Assembly: GCA_963710815.1 (NCBI GenBank)
Contig: CAVQCA010000039.1
Coordinates: forward strand, 1 to 64,000
Length of the DNA stretch: 64,000 nucleotides
From: CAVQCA01 sp963710815
Lineage (GTDB): Bacteria; Pseudomonadota; Gammaproteobacteria; UBA9214
Direction of reading: 5' to 3'
Positions within the stretch are counted from its first letter, which is position 1, and each line of letters starts with the position of its first letter. The notes under the pieces are model-generated. The model did not search any database and was not told where the DNA came from. It was given only the letters and a program-made list of their open reading frames with translations. The translations under genes and the position numbers were made by a program. This document shows, in pieces, positions 42,176 to 51,274 of the stretch.

Positions 42176-42940
42176 TCACTCCACGGTGAATTGTCGTCCG
42201 GTGATACCTTTGCTATCGGGGCAGAGCAGAAACAGGAACGGGCTGAGCACTGCCTCCGCCGGTTTGAGCCGGCTGCGGTCCTCGGCGGGGTAGGCGAGTT
42301 GGCGCAGTGCCGTACGCACGGCGCCCGGATCGACGCTGTTGACGCGTACCGCGGTATTGGTTTCCAGCTCATCGGCCATGATCTGCATCATGTTTTCCAA
42401 CGCGGCCTTGGAGATGCCATAGGCGCCCCAGTAGGCCTTGCCCCGGCGCCCCACGGCATCGGAGGTGAAGATGAGAGAGGCATCATCCTCGTTACGGGTC
42501 ATCAGCTCCAGACAGGCAGTGCTCAGGTGGTAGGGCGCATTGAGGTTGATCTGCATGACCTGGTACCAGAGTTCATCGTCCATATGCGCCATCGGGGTCA
42601 ATGCGCCGAGCATGGCCGCGTTGTGGACCAGCCCGTGCAGCCGTCCGAATTCCCGCTCGAGGGTCTGCGCAAGCGTGGTGTAATCGTCCGGCTTCGCGCC
42701 CAGCAGATCCATCGGGTAAAGCGCGGGTTCCGGGTGGCCCGCCGCCACGATCTCGTCGTAGGCCCTTTCTATGCCACGTACATTGCGATCGAGCATGATG
42801 ACCGTTGCGCCATGGCGTGCACAGGCGCACGAGAGCGCATGGCCGATGCCGTCGGCGGCGCCCGTGATCAGGACGACCCTGTCGGCAAGCGCGTCATCGG
42901 CGGGTTTCCAGCCGGGGGGGAGGTGGTCGGTGGCGGTCAT
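42176..42940 (-). CDS. yciK: YciK-type short-chain dehydrogenase
   Basis: 254 residues: VVLITGAADGIGHALSCACA (NAD(P) loop TGxxxGIG), LHGLVHNAAMLGALTPM (NNAG-like), ASLIFTSDAVGRRGKAYWGA with Ser, and YGISKAALENMMQIMADEL (Tyr-x3-Lys). The block GRRGKAYWGAYGISKAA is characteristic of YciK. Substrate unknown. The ATG at 42940 gives the family N-terminus. Confidence 0.86.
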   Translation of the reverse strand: MTATDHLPPGWKPADDALADRVVLITGAADGIGHALSCACARHGATVIMLDRNVRGIERAYDEIVAAGHPEPALYPMDLLGAKPDDYTTLAQTLEREFGRLHGLVHNAAMLGALTPMAHMDDELWYQVMQINLNAPYHLSTACLELMTRNEDDASLIFTSDAVGRRGKAYWGAYGISKAALENMMQIMADELETNTAVRVNSVDPGAVRTALRQLAYPAEDRSRLKPAEAVLSPFLFLLCPDSKGITGRQFTVE

Positions 42941-43096
42941 AAGGGCGACGATTATACAGGGGATTTCCCCTTGCTGAAAATCCGTGTTTGTCGCGGCTTT
43001 ATCGCTCCTGGAAGAGGTAATGCCTGGCATTTCGCGGAATTTGTATCCCGGGTTTGAACCGCAACGAAAATTGATCGATGTCAACCTCATGCAGGC

Positions 43097-43840
43097 ATGA
43101 AGCGGTACAATGTTCGTGTCGCTGCCGCGGACAAGAACAAAGACACCCGGCATGCGGGGCAGGCGCCTGGTCACACGACTTTGCCGGATGTGGGGATGCT
43201 AGACGATATTCCGCTGTTTACCGACCTGGACCGGGCCGAACTCGCCTTGCTCTCCAGCAAGGCCATAACCCGGCACTATCCACGCAACACGATCATCCTC
43301 AATGAAGGTGAGGACAGCGATTCGCTGTATGTTATCCGTTCGGGCAGAGTGAAGGTCTTTCTCGGCAATGATGCAGGCCGGGAGGTGATACTGAACGTCC
43401 AGGGACCGGGCGAATATTTCGGCGAACTGGCGTTGATCGATTCCGGCCCGAGATCGGCCTCCGTCATTACACAGGAGAAATCCACGCTGTCCATCATTTC
43501 AAAGACGGATTTCGAGGATTTCCTGCGACAGCATCCGGCGGCTACCGTCAAGATCATGCGCGGAATGGTCAAGCGGTTGCGGGCGTTGACGGAAAACGTG
43601 AGAAGCCTGGCGCTGATGGATGTCTATGGCCGGGTCGCCCGGCTGCTGCTCAAGCTCTCGCAGCCGGAGGGGGAGATCCGGGTGATCCGGGATGTCCTGA
43701 CCCAGCAGGATATCGCCGACCGGGTGGGCGCCTCCCGCGAAATGGTGAGCCGCATTCTCAAGGACCTGAGGGAAGGTGGCTATATCGAGGTACACGATCG
43801 CCACATTACCCTCCTGGAGAATCTGCCGCACGGCTGGTAG
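43097..43840 (+). CDS. CRP/FNR-family transcription regulator
   Basis: 247 residues. The cyclic-nucleotide-binding domain has PRNTIILNEGEDSDSLYVIR, SGRVKVFLGNDAGREVILNV and GEYFGELALIDSGPRSASVI. The Glu and the Arg-Ser pair that hold the cAMP ribose-phosphate in CRP are all present. The HTH is LTQQDIADRVGASREMVSRI followed by LKDLREGGYIEVHDRHITLL. No N-terminal Cys cluster as in FNR. It is therefore probably a cAMP-responsive CRP-like factor, and a nucleotide cyclase gene lies 4 kb away. The start is uncertain; ATG at 43196 (MLDDIPLFTDL) would remove 33 unlike residues. Confidence 0.85.
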   Translation: MKRYNVRVAAADKNKDTRHAGQAPGHTTLPDVGMLDDIPLFTDLDRAELALLSSKAITRHYPRNTIILNEGEDSDSLYVIRSGRVKVFLGNDAGREVILNVQGPGEYFGELALIDSGPRSASVITQEKSTLSIISKTDFEDFLRQHPAATVKIMRGMVKRLRALTENVRSLALMDVYGRVARLLLKLSQPEGEIRVIRDVLTQQDIADRVGASREMVSRILKDLREGGYIEVHDRHITLLENLPHGW

Positions 43841-43952
43841 TCCATGGATGCCCCCGCATACAGGGCAGCCCGTGCCAGAACCGGCAGTAGCAACACCGCC
43901 TGTAGCCAGTGCGCCAGTAGCAGGAAGTGCCCGGCGAGGTCCTGAATCAGTA

Positions 43953-44156
43953 TCAGTTGCAGATCATGACCCAGTCAGTGCCCGTCCAGACGAAGAAACA
44001 GCCGGGACTGTGTTTGGTGGTGATGATTGCCGAGGCCCAGGCATGCGGCGGTTGCGGCGCAGCCTTGCGGTGTTTCCCCTGGGGAGACGTCACATCGACC
44101 ACCTTGCCATCTTCATCGAGATGAAACTCGACCGTAATGGTTTCCCTTGTCGGCAT
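43953..44156 (-). CDS. Small conserved-looking protein, 67 residues
   Basis: MPTRETITVEFHLDEDGKVV, DVTSPQGKHRKAAPQPPHAW, ASAIITTKHSPGCFFVWTGT, DWVMICN. AAGGAA precedes the ATG at 44156 at good spacing; an upstream in-frame start at 44186 is possible. The first part has the beta-strand pattern of a small TonB-like or energy-coupling fold, but I cannot name it. It follows the FecR/TPR/beta-barrel gene on the same strand, 86 bases on, and may belong to it. Confidence 0.55.
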   Translation of the reverse strand: MPTRETITVEFHLDEDGKVVDVTSPQGKHRKAAPQPPHAWASAIITTKHSPGCFFVWTGTDWVMICN

Positions 44157-44241
44157 AATGATTCCTTGTTCCTGCTTCTGAACCAAGAGTTCCGGTTGCG
44201 CGGATTTGGCTCATTTTCCTGAATGCTCTTCCCTCAGGGCT

Positions 44242-47200
44242 TCAGAAGGCGAGCGTCAGGCGTCCGAAGAAAAACCGTTCCGGATAGACCCGCGGGTTGA
44301 AGGGGTCGGTGTCCACGAACCTGAAATTCTGGTCGAAAAGATTGCTGACACCAAAGCTGACAAAGCCATAGCGTTTCGGCAGACGGTAGCCGATCGAGGC
44401 GTCCACCAGCCAGAACTGGTCGTTCTCGTCATCGGTCGGCTGATTGGTCAGGAACCCAGCCCCGTTGGTATTGAATTTACCCTGCTGGTCGTAGTACGTC
44501 GTTCGCAAGCGCGCAAAGAAGCCCAGGGGATGAAAATAGCTGGCGGTCAGGGGCACCCGCTGGGTCTGGATGCGGGTGGCCTGAAATTCACCGGTGAAGG
44601 CCTGGTCCCGCTTGAAATCCTCGTACTGGTACTCGGCGCTGGTCGCCACGCGCCGGCTGGGTGTCCAGTACAGGTACGCGCGTCCGGTGTTCTCGTCCCA
44701 TTTGACTTTATGATCCCAGTCGATCACGGGTACCTTGGTATTACGCCAGGAATATTCCACGCCACCCGAAAGATCCGGCGTGAAGATCTGGTCGGCCGCC
44801 AGGCCGTAGAGGTTGGCCCTGGTGCCGAACGGATCGTCGTAGAACTGGTTGAATCCCGCCACCTGGGTCGGTTCGATCGTCTGGCTGCTCGACAGACTGC
44901 GGGTGACGGTACGGAAGGCGGCCGCGCGCAGCGTGGTCGTTTTCCGCACCTGCCAGGTGAGTCCCAGTTTCGGATTGAGTTTCTTGAGACCGATATGGTA
45001 TTTCCTGGTGGGCTGCGGTGTACCGTTGGCGGTGTTCTTGCTGGTTTGATCCATGCTGAGGTCGTCGTAACTCGCCCCCGCCGTGACCACGAGCGTATCG
45101 CCGTAGGGAATGTTCGCGTAACTGTAGGCGTTTTTGTGGTCCTTGTTCTGGTCCCGGCTTGAATAGACGGTCGAGTCGGGAAATATCGGCGGCGTGAAGG
45201 TGAGGTCGGCGGTTGTTGGCAGCTTGCTGTGGCCGGTGAAATAACCGGCCCCGCTCACCAGCCGGAACCAGCTGCCATGGTAGAGGTGCTGTATCTCAGT
45301 GGTATAACCGTCCTGGTGTTGCTTGAGTTTGAGGTCGGTATTCGAGGTCAATGGAGGCAACCCGGGGATCGGGGGAAGAGTCTGGGTTACGGAGGTGTCG
45401 AGGTTTTCATCCCAGTCACGCAGGCTGATGAACGAGGCGATGATTTCCGAGCGCGGTGTGAATTCGTGGTGCAGGCCCAGTCGTACCGTCTCGGCTGTCG
45501 TTTTTTCGCGTTGCGAGGGTGAATAATCACCCGGATCGAAGCGCTGCACCAGGTCGCCGTTCTTGATGCGTCGGTTGCGATATTCGGCCTGGACGCTGGT
45601 CCGGTAGCTGAGCGCACCCTGGACGAACAGGTCGTAGATGTTCTGGTCCTGGTCGTTGTTGTTGCGGTAGCCGTCGCTCTGGTAATGGAACTGGCCGGCG
45701 CTCCAGGACCAGTTGTTGTAGACGCCGCTTTGTACCACGTCCTCACCCCGGGTGCTGTTGCCGCCGACCAGGCCGTCGGCCTGCAGAGCGAGCCGGTTGC
45801 GCGTGAACAGCGGGTTGAATTCCAGGTAGGAGGGATTGGACGGACCGGCGCCTTCCAGGATGAACGTGTTGGCCTCCGCCAGTTGCGGCGGGACCGGCGT
45901 CAGGTTGATCGGCTGCAGGAGCTGGGACTGCAGCAATTCGCTTACGCGGGCGATCTCGTGGCGGGGCAGGGCGGAATAGCTGTCCGAGAGCAGCCGATGG
46001 GCCGAGAAATTTGCAGGATCGGTGTTTACGGACTGCCAGCCCTTGACCAGTGCCAGCTGCTCGAAACCGAGATCACTGTAGATGCGCGCCTGGCTGGCGC
46101 TGCGGGTGGCGAGGTCCTGATCGAGCTGCAGGCGCGAGCGGTAGACGGCGCGGTTGTCGTTGAGCGCGATGGAGGTCTGCATGTCGTGCAGCGCTTCGAC
46201 CGGGCGATTCTCGGTCTGCTTGCGAATGGCGTCATAGAACCACGGCGTCGGATCCTTCGGGTCGAGGGTCTTGGCCATCTCGTACTGGGTGCCGGCCAAC
46301 CGGTCACGCTTCTCCTCGTAGTAGGCCTTGCCCATGTAGCTGCGGATCAGTGAATTGCCGGGATCGAGCGCCACCGCGTTTTCGATATCCTGCCGGCCCG
46401 CCGCCAGTTCGCCCTCGCGTATCTTTGCCAGGCCTAGTCCAAGCCGGGGCAGGGGGGCCGCCTGGTCAGACTCGATGGCCTTGTCGAACGCCTCGATGGC
46501 CTGCGGAATCCTGATCTCGGTGAGGTAGCCGTAACCGCGAACAGTCTGGGTCAGGGCCAGGCCCGGATCAAGCGAACTTGCCCGTTCGGCCGCATTCAGC
46601 CCTTCACCGAGGTGGCCCGTTGAGAGTTGCAGTTCGGCGAGGCGCGCCCAGGCGAGGGCATCGTCGGGATTATCGCGCACGGCGTGCTGCAGACTCTCCA
46701 GTGCGCCGGGCAGATTGAAGGCCGCCTGCTGCACATAGGACATCGCAATTCGGGCCGCGGCGGAAGCGGGTCGGGCACTAACGGCCCGCCGGGCCAGCTC
46801 CCGGGCCTGTGTCGCGTCGTTTTGCGTCAGGGCGATGATGGATTGCAGCGCCAGTGCGTCGCTGTCGTTTGGGTCCTGCGCCAGCAGCCGGGTCAGCCGG
46901 TCCTGCGCCTCATCGACCCGGCCCACGGCAAGGGCCTGCGCGGCCTGTTGTAGCGAGGCATTGAGAGGTCCGGTGGTGGAGATCACCGGGGGGTAATAGA
47001 GGGTCCATTGCACGGCATCACGCGGATGGACCACGGCTTCGGTGATCGGGGCCTGGCCGGCCCGGGCCACGGCGCGTTGACTGGCGCCGACCCGTACGCT
47101 GCCTGTCGCATTGCTGACCTGCACATGCCCTTCATAGACGATGACGGCGGTTTCATCTGCATCGACCTGCACCAGGAATTCCGTGCCGGTAATGGCAGCG

Positions 47201-47637
47201 TTGGCGAGCGGAGTGATGATTTTCAACGACCGCGGGTCGCGGCTGATGAAGTGCGCAGCCCCCTTGAGCAGTTCGAGCCAGGTGGGTGTGGTGCTGGTCT
47301 CCGGCTTGGTGAACACCAGGGAACTGAACTGATCGAGGCGGATGACGGTTTCCGGAGCGAGCAGGATGGCGCTGCGGCTGTTGGCGCCGGTGCGCACGGC
47401 ATCCCCCGGGCAGAATTGCGTGTCCCGCCCGGCGGGTTGCCATTGCTGCTGGTGGGCACGTTTGACCTCCAGTGTCCCCTGCACGGAGGTGGCGCGCGCC
47501 AGCACCGGATCACAGGGTCTCCTGGCGGCCGGGAGGTGCAGCGGGAAACCCAACAGGTAAAGGGCGAGCAGCCACAGAAAATGCGATTTCAACAGCAAGA
47601 CGGCGGGAGGAGATAATTTGGTGTTCCTGTCGTGCAT
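44242..47637 (-). CDS. FecR domain + TPR + outer-membrane beta-barrel protein
   Basis: A protein of about 1131 residues. A hydrophobic N-terminus (SHFLWLLALYLLGFPLHLPA) is a signal or anchor. Next is a FecR domain (RTGANSRSAILLAPETVIRL, ITPLANAAITGTEFLVQVDA, VIVYEGHVQVSNATGSVRVG). TPR repeats follow (about residues 210-540: VGRVDEAQDRLTRLLAQDPN, DALAWARLAELQLSTGHLGE, ADPGNSLIRSYMGKAYYEEK-like). The last 500 or so residues are a beta-barrel resembling TonB-dependent receptors, ending FFFGRLTLAF with the C-terminal Phe of outer-membrane proteins. I see no plug domain or TonB box. It probably assembles at or in the outer membrane with periplasmic FecR/TPR parts sensing or binding a ligand. No sigma factor gene is adjacent; a nucleotide cyclase and a FixJ-like gene lie upstream on the same strand. 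Confidence 0.82.
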   Translation of the reverse strand: MHDRNTKLSPPAVLLLKSHFLWLLALYLLGFPLHLPAARRPCDPVLARATSVQGTLEVKRAHQQQWQPAGRDTQFCPGDAVRTGANSRSAILLAPETVIRLDQFSSLVFTKPETSTTPTWLELLKGAAHFISRDPRSLKIITPLANAAITGTEFLVQVDADETAVIVYEGHVQVSNATGSVRVGASQRAVARAGQAPITEAVVHPRDAVQWTLYYPPVISTTGPLNASLQQAAQALAVGRVDEAQDRLTRLLAQDPNDSDALALQSIIALTQNDATQARELARRAVSARPASAAARIAMSYVQQAAFNLPGALESLQHAVRDNPDDALAWARLAELQLSTGHLGEGLNAAERASSLDPGLALTQTVRGYGYLTEIRIPQAIEAFDKAIESDQAAPLPRLGLGLAKIREGELAAGRQDIENAVALDPGNSLIRSYMGKAYYEEKRDRLAGTQYEMAKTLDPKDPTPWFYDAIRKQTENRPVEALHDMQTSIALNDNRAVYRSRLQLDQDLATRSASQARIYSDLGFEQLALVKGWQSVNTDPANFSAHRLLSDSYSALPRHEIARVSELLQSQLLQPINLTPVPPQLAEANTFILEGAGPSNPSYLEFNPLFTRNRLALQADGLVGGNSTRGEDVVQSGVYNNWSWSAGQFHYQSDGYRNNNDQDQNIYDLFVQGALSYRTSVQAEYRNRRIKNGDLVQRFDPGDYSPSQREKTTAETVRLGLHHEFTPRSEIIASFISLRDWDENLDTSVTQTLPPIPGLPPLTSNTDLKLKQHQDGYTTEIQHLYHGSWFRLVSGAGYFTGHSKLPTTADLTFTPPIFPDSTVYSSRDQNKDHKNAYSYANIPYGDTLVVTAGASYDDLSMDQTSKNTANGTPQPTRKYHIGLKKLNPKLGLTWQVRKTTTLRAAAFRTVTRSLSSSQTIEPTQVAGFNQFYDDPFGTRANLYGLAADQIFTPDLSGGVEYSWRNTKVPVIDWDHKVKWDENTGRAYLYWTPSRRVATSAEYQYEDFKRDQAFTGEFQATRIQTQRVPLTASYFHPLGFFARLRTTYYDQQGKFNTNGAGFLTNQPTDDENDQFWLVDASIGYRLPKRYGFVSFGVSNLFDQNFRFVDTDPFNPRVYPERFFFGRLTLAF

Positions 47638-47805
47638 CTTCGTTAACGGCGCTAGCTCGCATTTCTCGCCGGGATAGGCATTCTCTGAAAACACGCTGTC
47701 TTCTGTTTATTCGCCACTACGCCAATCCCTTCAACGGTCTGTATCTATTCGGTGCCGCCCGGTGAGATATGCGGACTGGCGGGTATGGCGGGATGAGCCG
47801 CATTG

Positions 47806-47934
47806 TTATTGAGCGGAGTTGCCAACGAGCATGGATGAAACCACATGGGCCGTATCCTGGTCCAGTGTTTTATTGCCGATGCGCTTGACTTCATTGACTT
47901 TTTGTACGTATTTATACGTATAAATACGTAGCAT
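47806..47934 (-). CDS. Possible small protein, 42 residues, overlapping a palindrome
   Basis: From ATG 47934: MLRIYTYKYVQKVNEVKRIG, then NKTLDQDTAHVVSSMLVGNS, AQ and stop TAA. The ATG lies 24 bases after the cyclase stop codon on the same strand. The residues read like a genuine small protein, but the upstream CGAGG is too distant for a good ribosome-binding site. Its first codons are the 26-bp palindrome at 47905-47930. Either a small operon member or a chance reading. Confidence 0.3.
   Translation of the reverse strand: MLRIYTYKYVQKVNEVKRIGNKTLDQDTAHVVSSMLVGNSAQ
47905..47930. promoter_or_regulatory. 26-bp perfect palindrome
   Basis: TACGTATTTATAC followed immediately by its exact reverse complement. 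It lies 28 bases past the end of the cyclase gene and about 270 bases upstream of the FecR/TPR start, both on the minus strand. It contains no GC stem, so it is more like a regulator-binding site than a terminator. It overlaps the possible small reading frame at 47934-47806. Confidence 0.5.
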
Positions 47935-47957
47935 GTACGGATGCTGAGCCCTCGGGA

Positions 47958-50210
47958 TCAGTTGCCGTCCAGCCGGATCACGCCGTTCCAGTCGCCGGTC
48001 GGAGGCTGCCGCTGATACCGGAGGGAAAGTTCCAGGTAAAAGCGCGCCACGCCGTCACTCTCGCGCGTAGCCGTCAGCTGCGTGAATATCTCGATGGCGG
48101 CCTTCCAGTGGGCCAGGCGAAAGGCCGTGAGGCCTTCGGCAAACAGCCCGTTCCTGTCGGCACCGGCCTGCGCGTCGACGGTGTCCCGCGCTCCGAGGAG
48201 TTCATGGATGACCAGTGGACGGGTCTTGCCGCGCAGCAGGAAGGTCCCGACCTCGCGGGTTAGCAGGGCTTCGGTACCCGTCAGCACTTCCTGTGACATG
48301 AGCACCCGCGTGCCAAGGATTTTGTTGAGCCCCTGGATGCGGTTGGCGGAGTTGACGATGTCACCGACGGCACGGTATTCATAATGGTCGATTGCACCGA
48401 TGCTTCCCAGCACGATCTCTCCACTGTGCAGACCAAGCCGCGTGGCAAGTGCCCATGGCGTATCCGGCGAACCCGACCGGTTGATGTTCTCGTCGATATC
48501 GAGGGCCGCCTCGATGGCGTGCCGGCGCATGGCATTATCGGGTGTGCGGGATGCCCAGATGGCCAGCATGGCGTCACCCACGATATCCGAGATGATGCCA
48601 TCATGCCGTCTGACCGGCTGGAATAGCGACTCGTAGTAGCTGTGCATCAGGCTGGCCAGCGCCTCGGGCGCCATGGACTCCGACAGCCGGGTGTATTGCC
48701 CGACATCCGAGTACAGGCAGGTACCGTACATCAACTGGCCTTCCTCCCGGCCATCGGCCAGATCACTGGCCAGTCTGTCGACCACCGCGGTAGGCAGATA
48801 CAAACCGAAGGCGGCGCGAATGTGCTCGCGTTCCCGTCGCACCTCCAGGTAGTGCCAGAGCGTTGCGCTGAACAGGGCGAAGGGCGCCTGCACGAACAGC
48901 GGCACCATCAGGGGCAGCCAGATGGCGGAATGGTCAAAGACAAATACGCCGATGCCGAGGTAGAGAGCGGCAAGTGCGCCCGTGGCGGCGACCGCCGGAA
49001 ACACCGGCAACTGCCGGACGACGGCGCCGATGAGGAGTCCCCAGGTGAATATCAGGAAGAACCAGGCCGGCATGGGCAATGGCCTCACCGGCAGGTTCTC
49101 CAGCAGGTTGGCGAACGCCGTCGCGGCAATTTCGACACCGCTCAGGTGTACCCCGTTTTCTTGTGAAAACACCGTATAAAATTCATCCAGCCGTTCCGGC
49201 TGGAGGCGCTCCGAGTAGCCCACGAAGACCGCCTTGCCCCGCAGGTCAACGGTCTTCTGCCCGTTCGAAGAGATCTCATCCGGCCGCAGCACCCGAACAT
49301 AGGGCAGGGTGGTTATCGATTGGGCGGGTCCGTAGAAATTGAGGTAACGGCTGTCGCCGCCGCTGTACATGCCGATGAGCGCTCGCAGCAGACGCCGCTG
49401 TTGCGGAGTGAACCGTCGTTGCAGTTTTTCGGACAGCGCCCCGGTCATGTGTTGCGCCAGTGCGGGGTCCTGCCTGAAGACACTGCGAACCGCCTGCATG
49501 GACTCGATGATGTCCGCTCCGCCCGACAGTCGTCGCGCGGGATCGGCCGGCGGGCGACTATGCGGAGAAATGCTGTGGTCGAGCAGGTCCAGCAGATCGG
49601 GATACACCGCTGCGGCGTAGCGCTGCAGGGCGACCAGCGGCAGGCTCGGCAGGTCGCCGGTGCCCGGGGTGAAGGTCCAGAACTGGCTGACCTTGACGGG
49701 AAAAACGGGTAACGGAAACGGCGCGATCGCCAGCGCCTGCGTGGCGAGCTGCGCGATCGGCGGCACGAGGCGCTGGACAATCAATTCATCGGTGCTCTTG
49801 CCGGCCAGCGGGGAGATCTCTTTCTTCGTATAGGCAAACAGGACGACATTGCCGGCTTTCCCGATGGCTGCGGCGAGCGCCGCATCATCATGCGGGGCGC
49901 GCGGTTCCTCGAAAAAGATGTCGAGTACGATCACCGCTGCACCGGCCTTGATGAGTCTGTCGATCAACTTTGCATGGTAAGCCCGCGGCCATTTGGCTGG
50001 AACATTGGAAAGGCCGAGCGTGTCGGCGGAGAGCTTGTCGATGGCGACCACTACCACGTCGGACGGGGGAGTGCGTGGCCCGCGCAGGGTAAAAAGCCAG
50101 TCGAGTCCGGCTTTCTCTTCCAGGCCGAGTACAAACGGGCTGCAGCTGGCCAGAATTCCCAGTATTCCCGTGAGCATACCCAGCAGGACTGTCTTGGCGG
50201 GTTTGTTCAT
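47958..50210 (-). CDS. CHASE2-domain class III adenylate/guanylate cyclase
   Basis: A 750-residue membrane protein. It has one N-terminal membrane segment, an extracytoplasmic CHASE2 sensor (about 35-370: VVVVAIDKLSADTLGLSNVP, AAVIVLDIFFEEPR, LRGKAVFVGYS), three membrane segments (about 382-455) and a class III cyclase domain (about 493-650). Metal-binding Asp502 (CLYSDVGQYTRLSE) and Asp546 (IVGDAMLAIW) are present, as are the transition-state Asn620 and Arg624 (VGDIVNSANRIQGLNK). The purine-selecting positions, Lys and Asp/Thr in known adenylate cyclases, are Asp542 and Arg613, so specificity for ATP or GTP is uncertain. The C-terminal 90 residues look TPR-like. The nearby CRP-like gene suggests a cAMP pathway. 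Confidence 0.87.
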   Translation of the reverse strand: MNKPAKTVLLGMLTGILGILASCSPFVLGLEEKAGLDWLFTLRGPRTPPSDVVVVAIDKLSADTLGLSNVPAKWPRAYHAKLIDRLIKAGAAVIVLDIFFEEPRAPHDDAALAAAIGKAGNVVLFAYTKKEISPLAGKSTDELIVQRLVPPIAQLATQALAIAPFPLPVFPVKVSQFWTFTPGTGDLPSLPLVALQRYAAAVYPDLLDLLDHSISPHSRPPADPARRLSGGADIIESMQAVRSVFRQDPALAQHMTGALSEKLQRRFTPQQRRLLRALIGMYSGGDSRYLNFYGPAQSITTLPYVRVLRPDEISSNGQKTVDLRGKAVFVGYSERLQPERLDEFYTVFSQENGVHLSGVEIAATAFANLLENLPVRPLPMPAWFFLIFTWGLLIGAVVRQLPVFPAVAATGALAALYLGIGVFVFDHSAIWLPLMVPLFVQAPFALFSATLWHYLEVRREREHIRAAFGLYLPTAVVDRLASDLADGREEGQLMYGTCLYSDVGQYTRLSESMAPEALASLMHSYYESLFQPVRRHDGIISDIVGDAMLAIWASRTPDNAMRRHAIEAALDIDENINRSGSPDTPWALATRLGLHSGEIVLGSIGAIDHYEYRAVGDIVNSANRIQGLNKILGTRVLMSQEVLTGTEALLTREVGTFLLRGKTRPLVIHELLGARDTVDAQAGADRNGLFAEGLTAFRLAHWKAAIEIFTQLTATRESDGVARFYLELSLRYQRQPPTGDWNGVIRLDGN

Positions 50211-50414
50211 GAGAGGCTTGCTGGTATTCCGGCTGAACGGGAAAGTCTGATTCTATGTCATAGACTTCGTTGGCGAACAGCGGTGCGCCGGCGGGACTGT
50301 GGTGATAAGGGCTGGTGACAGGTGCGGCCGCGCAGGTGCATGGGCCCCCGGGCGTCTGCCACGACCCCGCAGCGGCCCATGCCCTGTTTGCGTTTGGGGC
50401 GGCCGCCGGGCTGA

Positions 50415-51131
50415 TCAGCCCGGGTCGGGTTGTGTAGAGCCGTTGGCGAGAACTTCCTCAGGCCGGCAATTACCGCACAGATACACCATACGCACCAGGT
50501 CAGGAAGTGTGGCCGCTTCCATCTTGGCCATGATCTTCGCGCGATGGATCTCCACCGTTCGTTTGCTTACGCTAAGGTAGTCCGCGAGATGCCGGCTTGA
50601 TAAGCCGCTCACGATGTATTTCATTATTTCCCGCTCGCGGGGCGTCAGTCGCCGGCATTTCCTTTCCACCTCCTCACACTGCCTGCGTTCCTCCAGTTCG
50701 GCGTTCACGCATGCGACAGCCGTCTCGATACTGTTCAGGAGGTGCCTTTTAGTGTAAGGCTTCTCGAGGAAGTCGACGGCTCCCGCTCTGAGCGCCCGCA
50801 CGGACTTCTCCACGTTCCCGTTTTCACTGAGGAAAATCACCTTCAGCCCGATATCGCGTCGCCTGAGTTCGGTCTGCAATTCCAGCCCGGACATGTCACC
50901 CGCTTCCAGGTCGAGAATGAGCACGCCTGTAGCCGTCTCACTGACCGAGGAAAGCAGTGATGCGGCGGCGGCAAATGGTCTGACGATATACTTCTCTTTC
51001 TGAAGCAACCGGGTTAATGACTCATGCACCGCCGGGTCTTGGTCGACGATATAGACGGTGCGGCATTCCGCCGCTGTGTGTTGCAGCAGACAGCCCTCTG
51101 TTGTCGAAGTATTATGTTCCAGGTCATTCAT
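50415..51131 (-). CDS. FixJ/NarL-type response regulator
   Basis: About 238 residues. Receiver domain: TVYIVDQDPAVHESLTRLLQ, GVLILDLEAGDMSGLELQTE (phospho-acceptor Asp), VIFLSENGNVEKSVRALRAG and AVDFLEKPYTKRHLLNSIET (conserved Lys-Pro). LuxR-type HTH: RRLTPREREIMKYIVSGLSS, RHLADYLSVSKRTVEIHRAK. No histidine kinase gene is adjacent, so its partner is elsewhere or it acts unphosphorylated. It is the first gene on the minus strand before the cyclase gene, with a 204-base gap. ATG 51131 is preferred; the frame is open to 51188. Confidence 0.87.
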   Translation of the reverse strand: MNDLEHNTSTTEGCLLQHTAAECRTVYIVDQDPAVHESLTRLLQKEKYIVRPFAAAASLLSSVSETATGVLILDLEAGDMSGLELQTELRRRDIGLKVIFLSENGNVEKSVRALRAGAVDFLEKPYTKRHLLNSIETAVACVNAELEERRQCEEVERKCRRLTPREREIMKYIVSGLSSRHLADYLSVSKRTVEIHRAKIMAKMEAATLPDLVRMVYLCGNCRPEEVLANGSTQPDPG

Positions 51132-51274
51132 GTGACAAACCCGCTCCTGCTTGTCGGTCGGAAAACGCCATCCCTGGCAGTCTTCCATGACCCTTCAGCC
51201 TTGAAGTCTTGGCAGATTCGGGTATTTCCTGCTGGTTTCAGGATAAGAAAAACACTCACTGAGTCCCATGAAAT

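Noticed and set aside
47881..47930. TTGACT...TATAAA as a plus-strand promoter
   Set aside because: The spacing is 19 bases, and no plus-strand gene lies downstream; the T/A-rich part is explained by the palindrome.
43953..51131. The FecR gene as a FecIR-type iron-uptake locus
   Set aside because: There is no sigma factor gene, no TonB box or plug domain visible, and the FecR domain is fused to TPRs.
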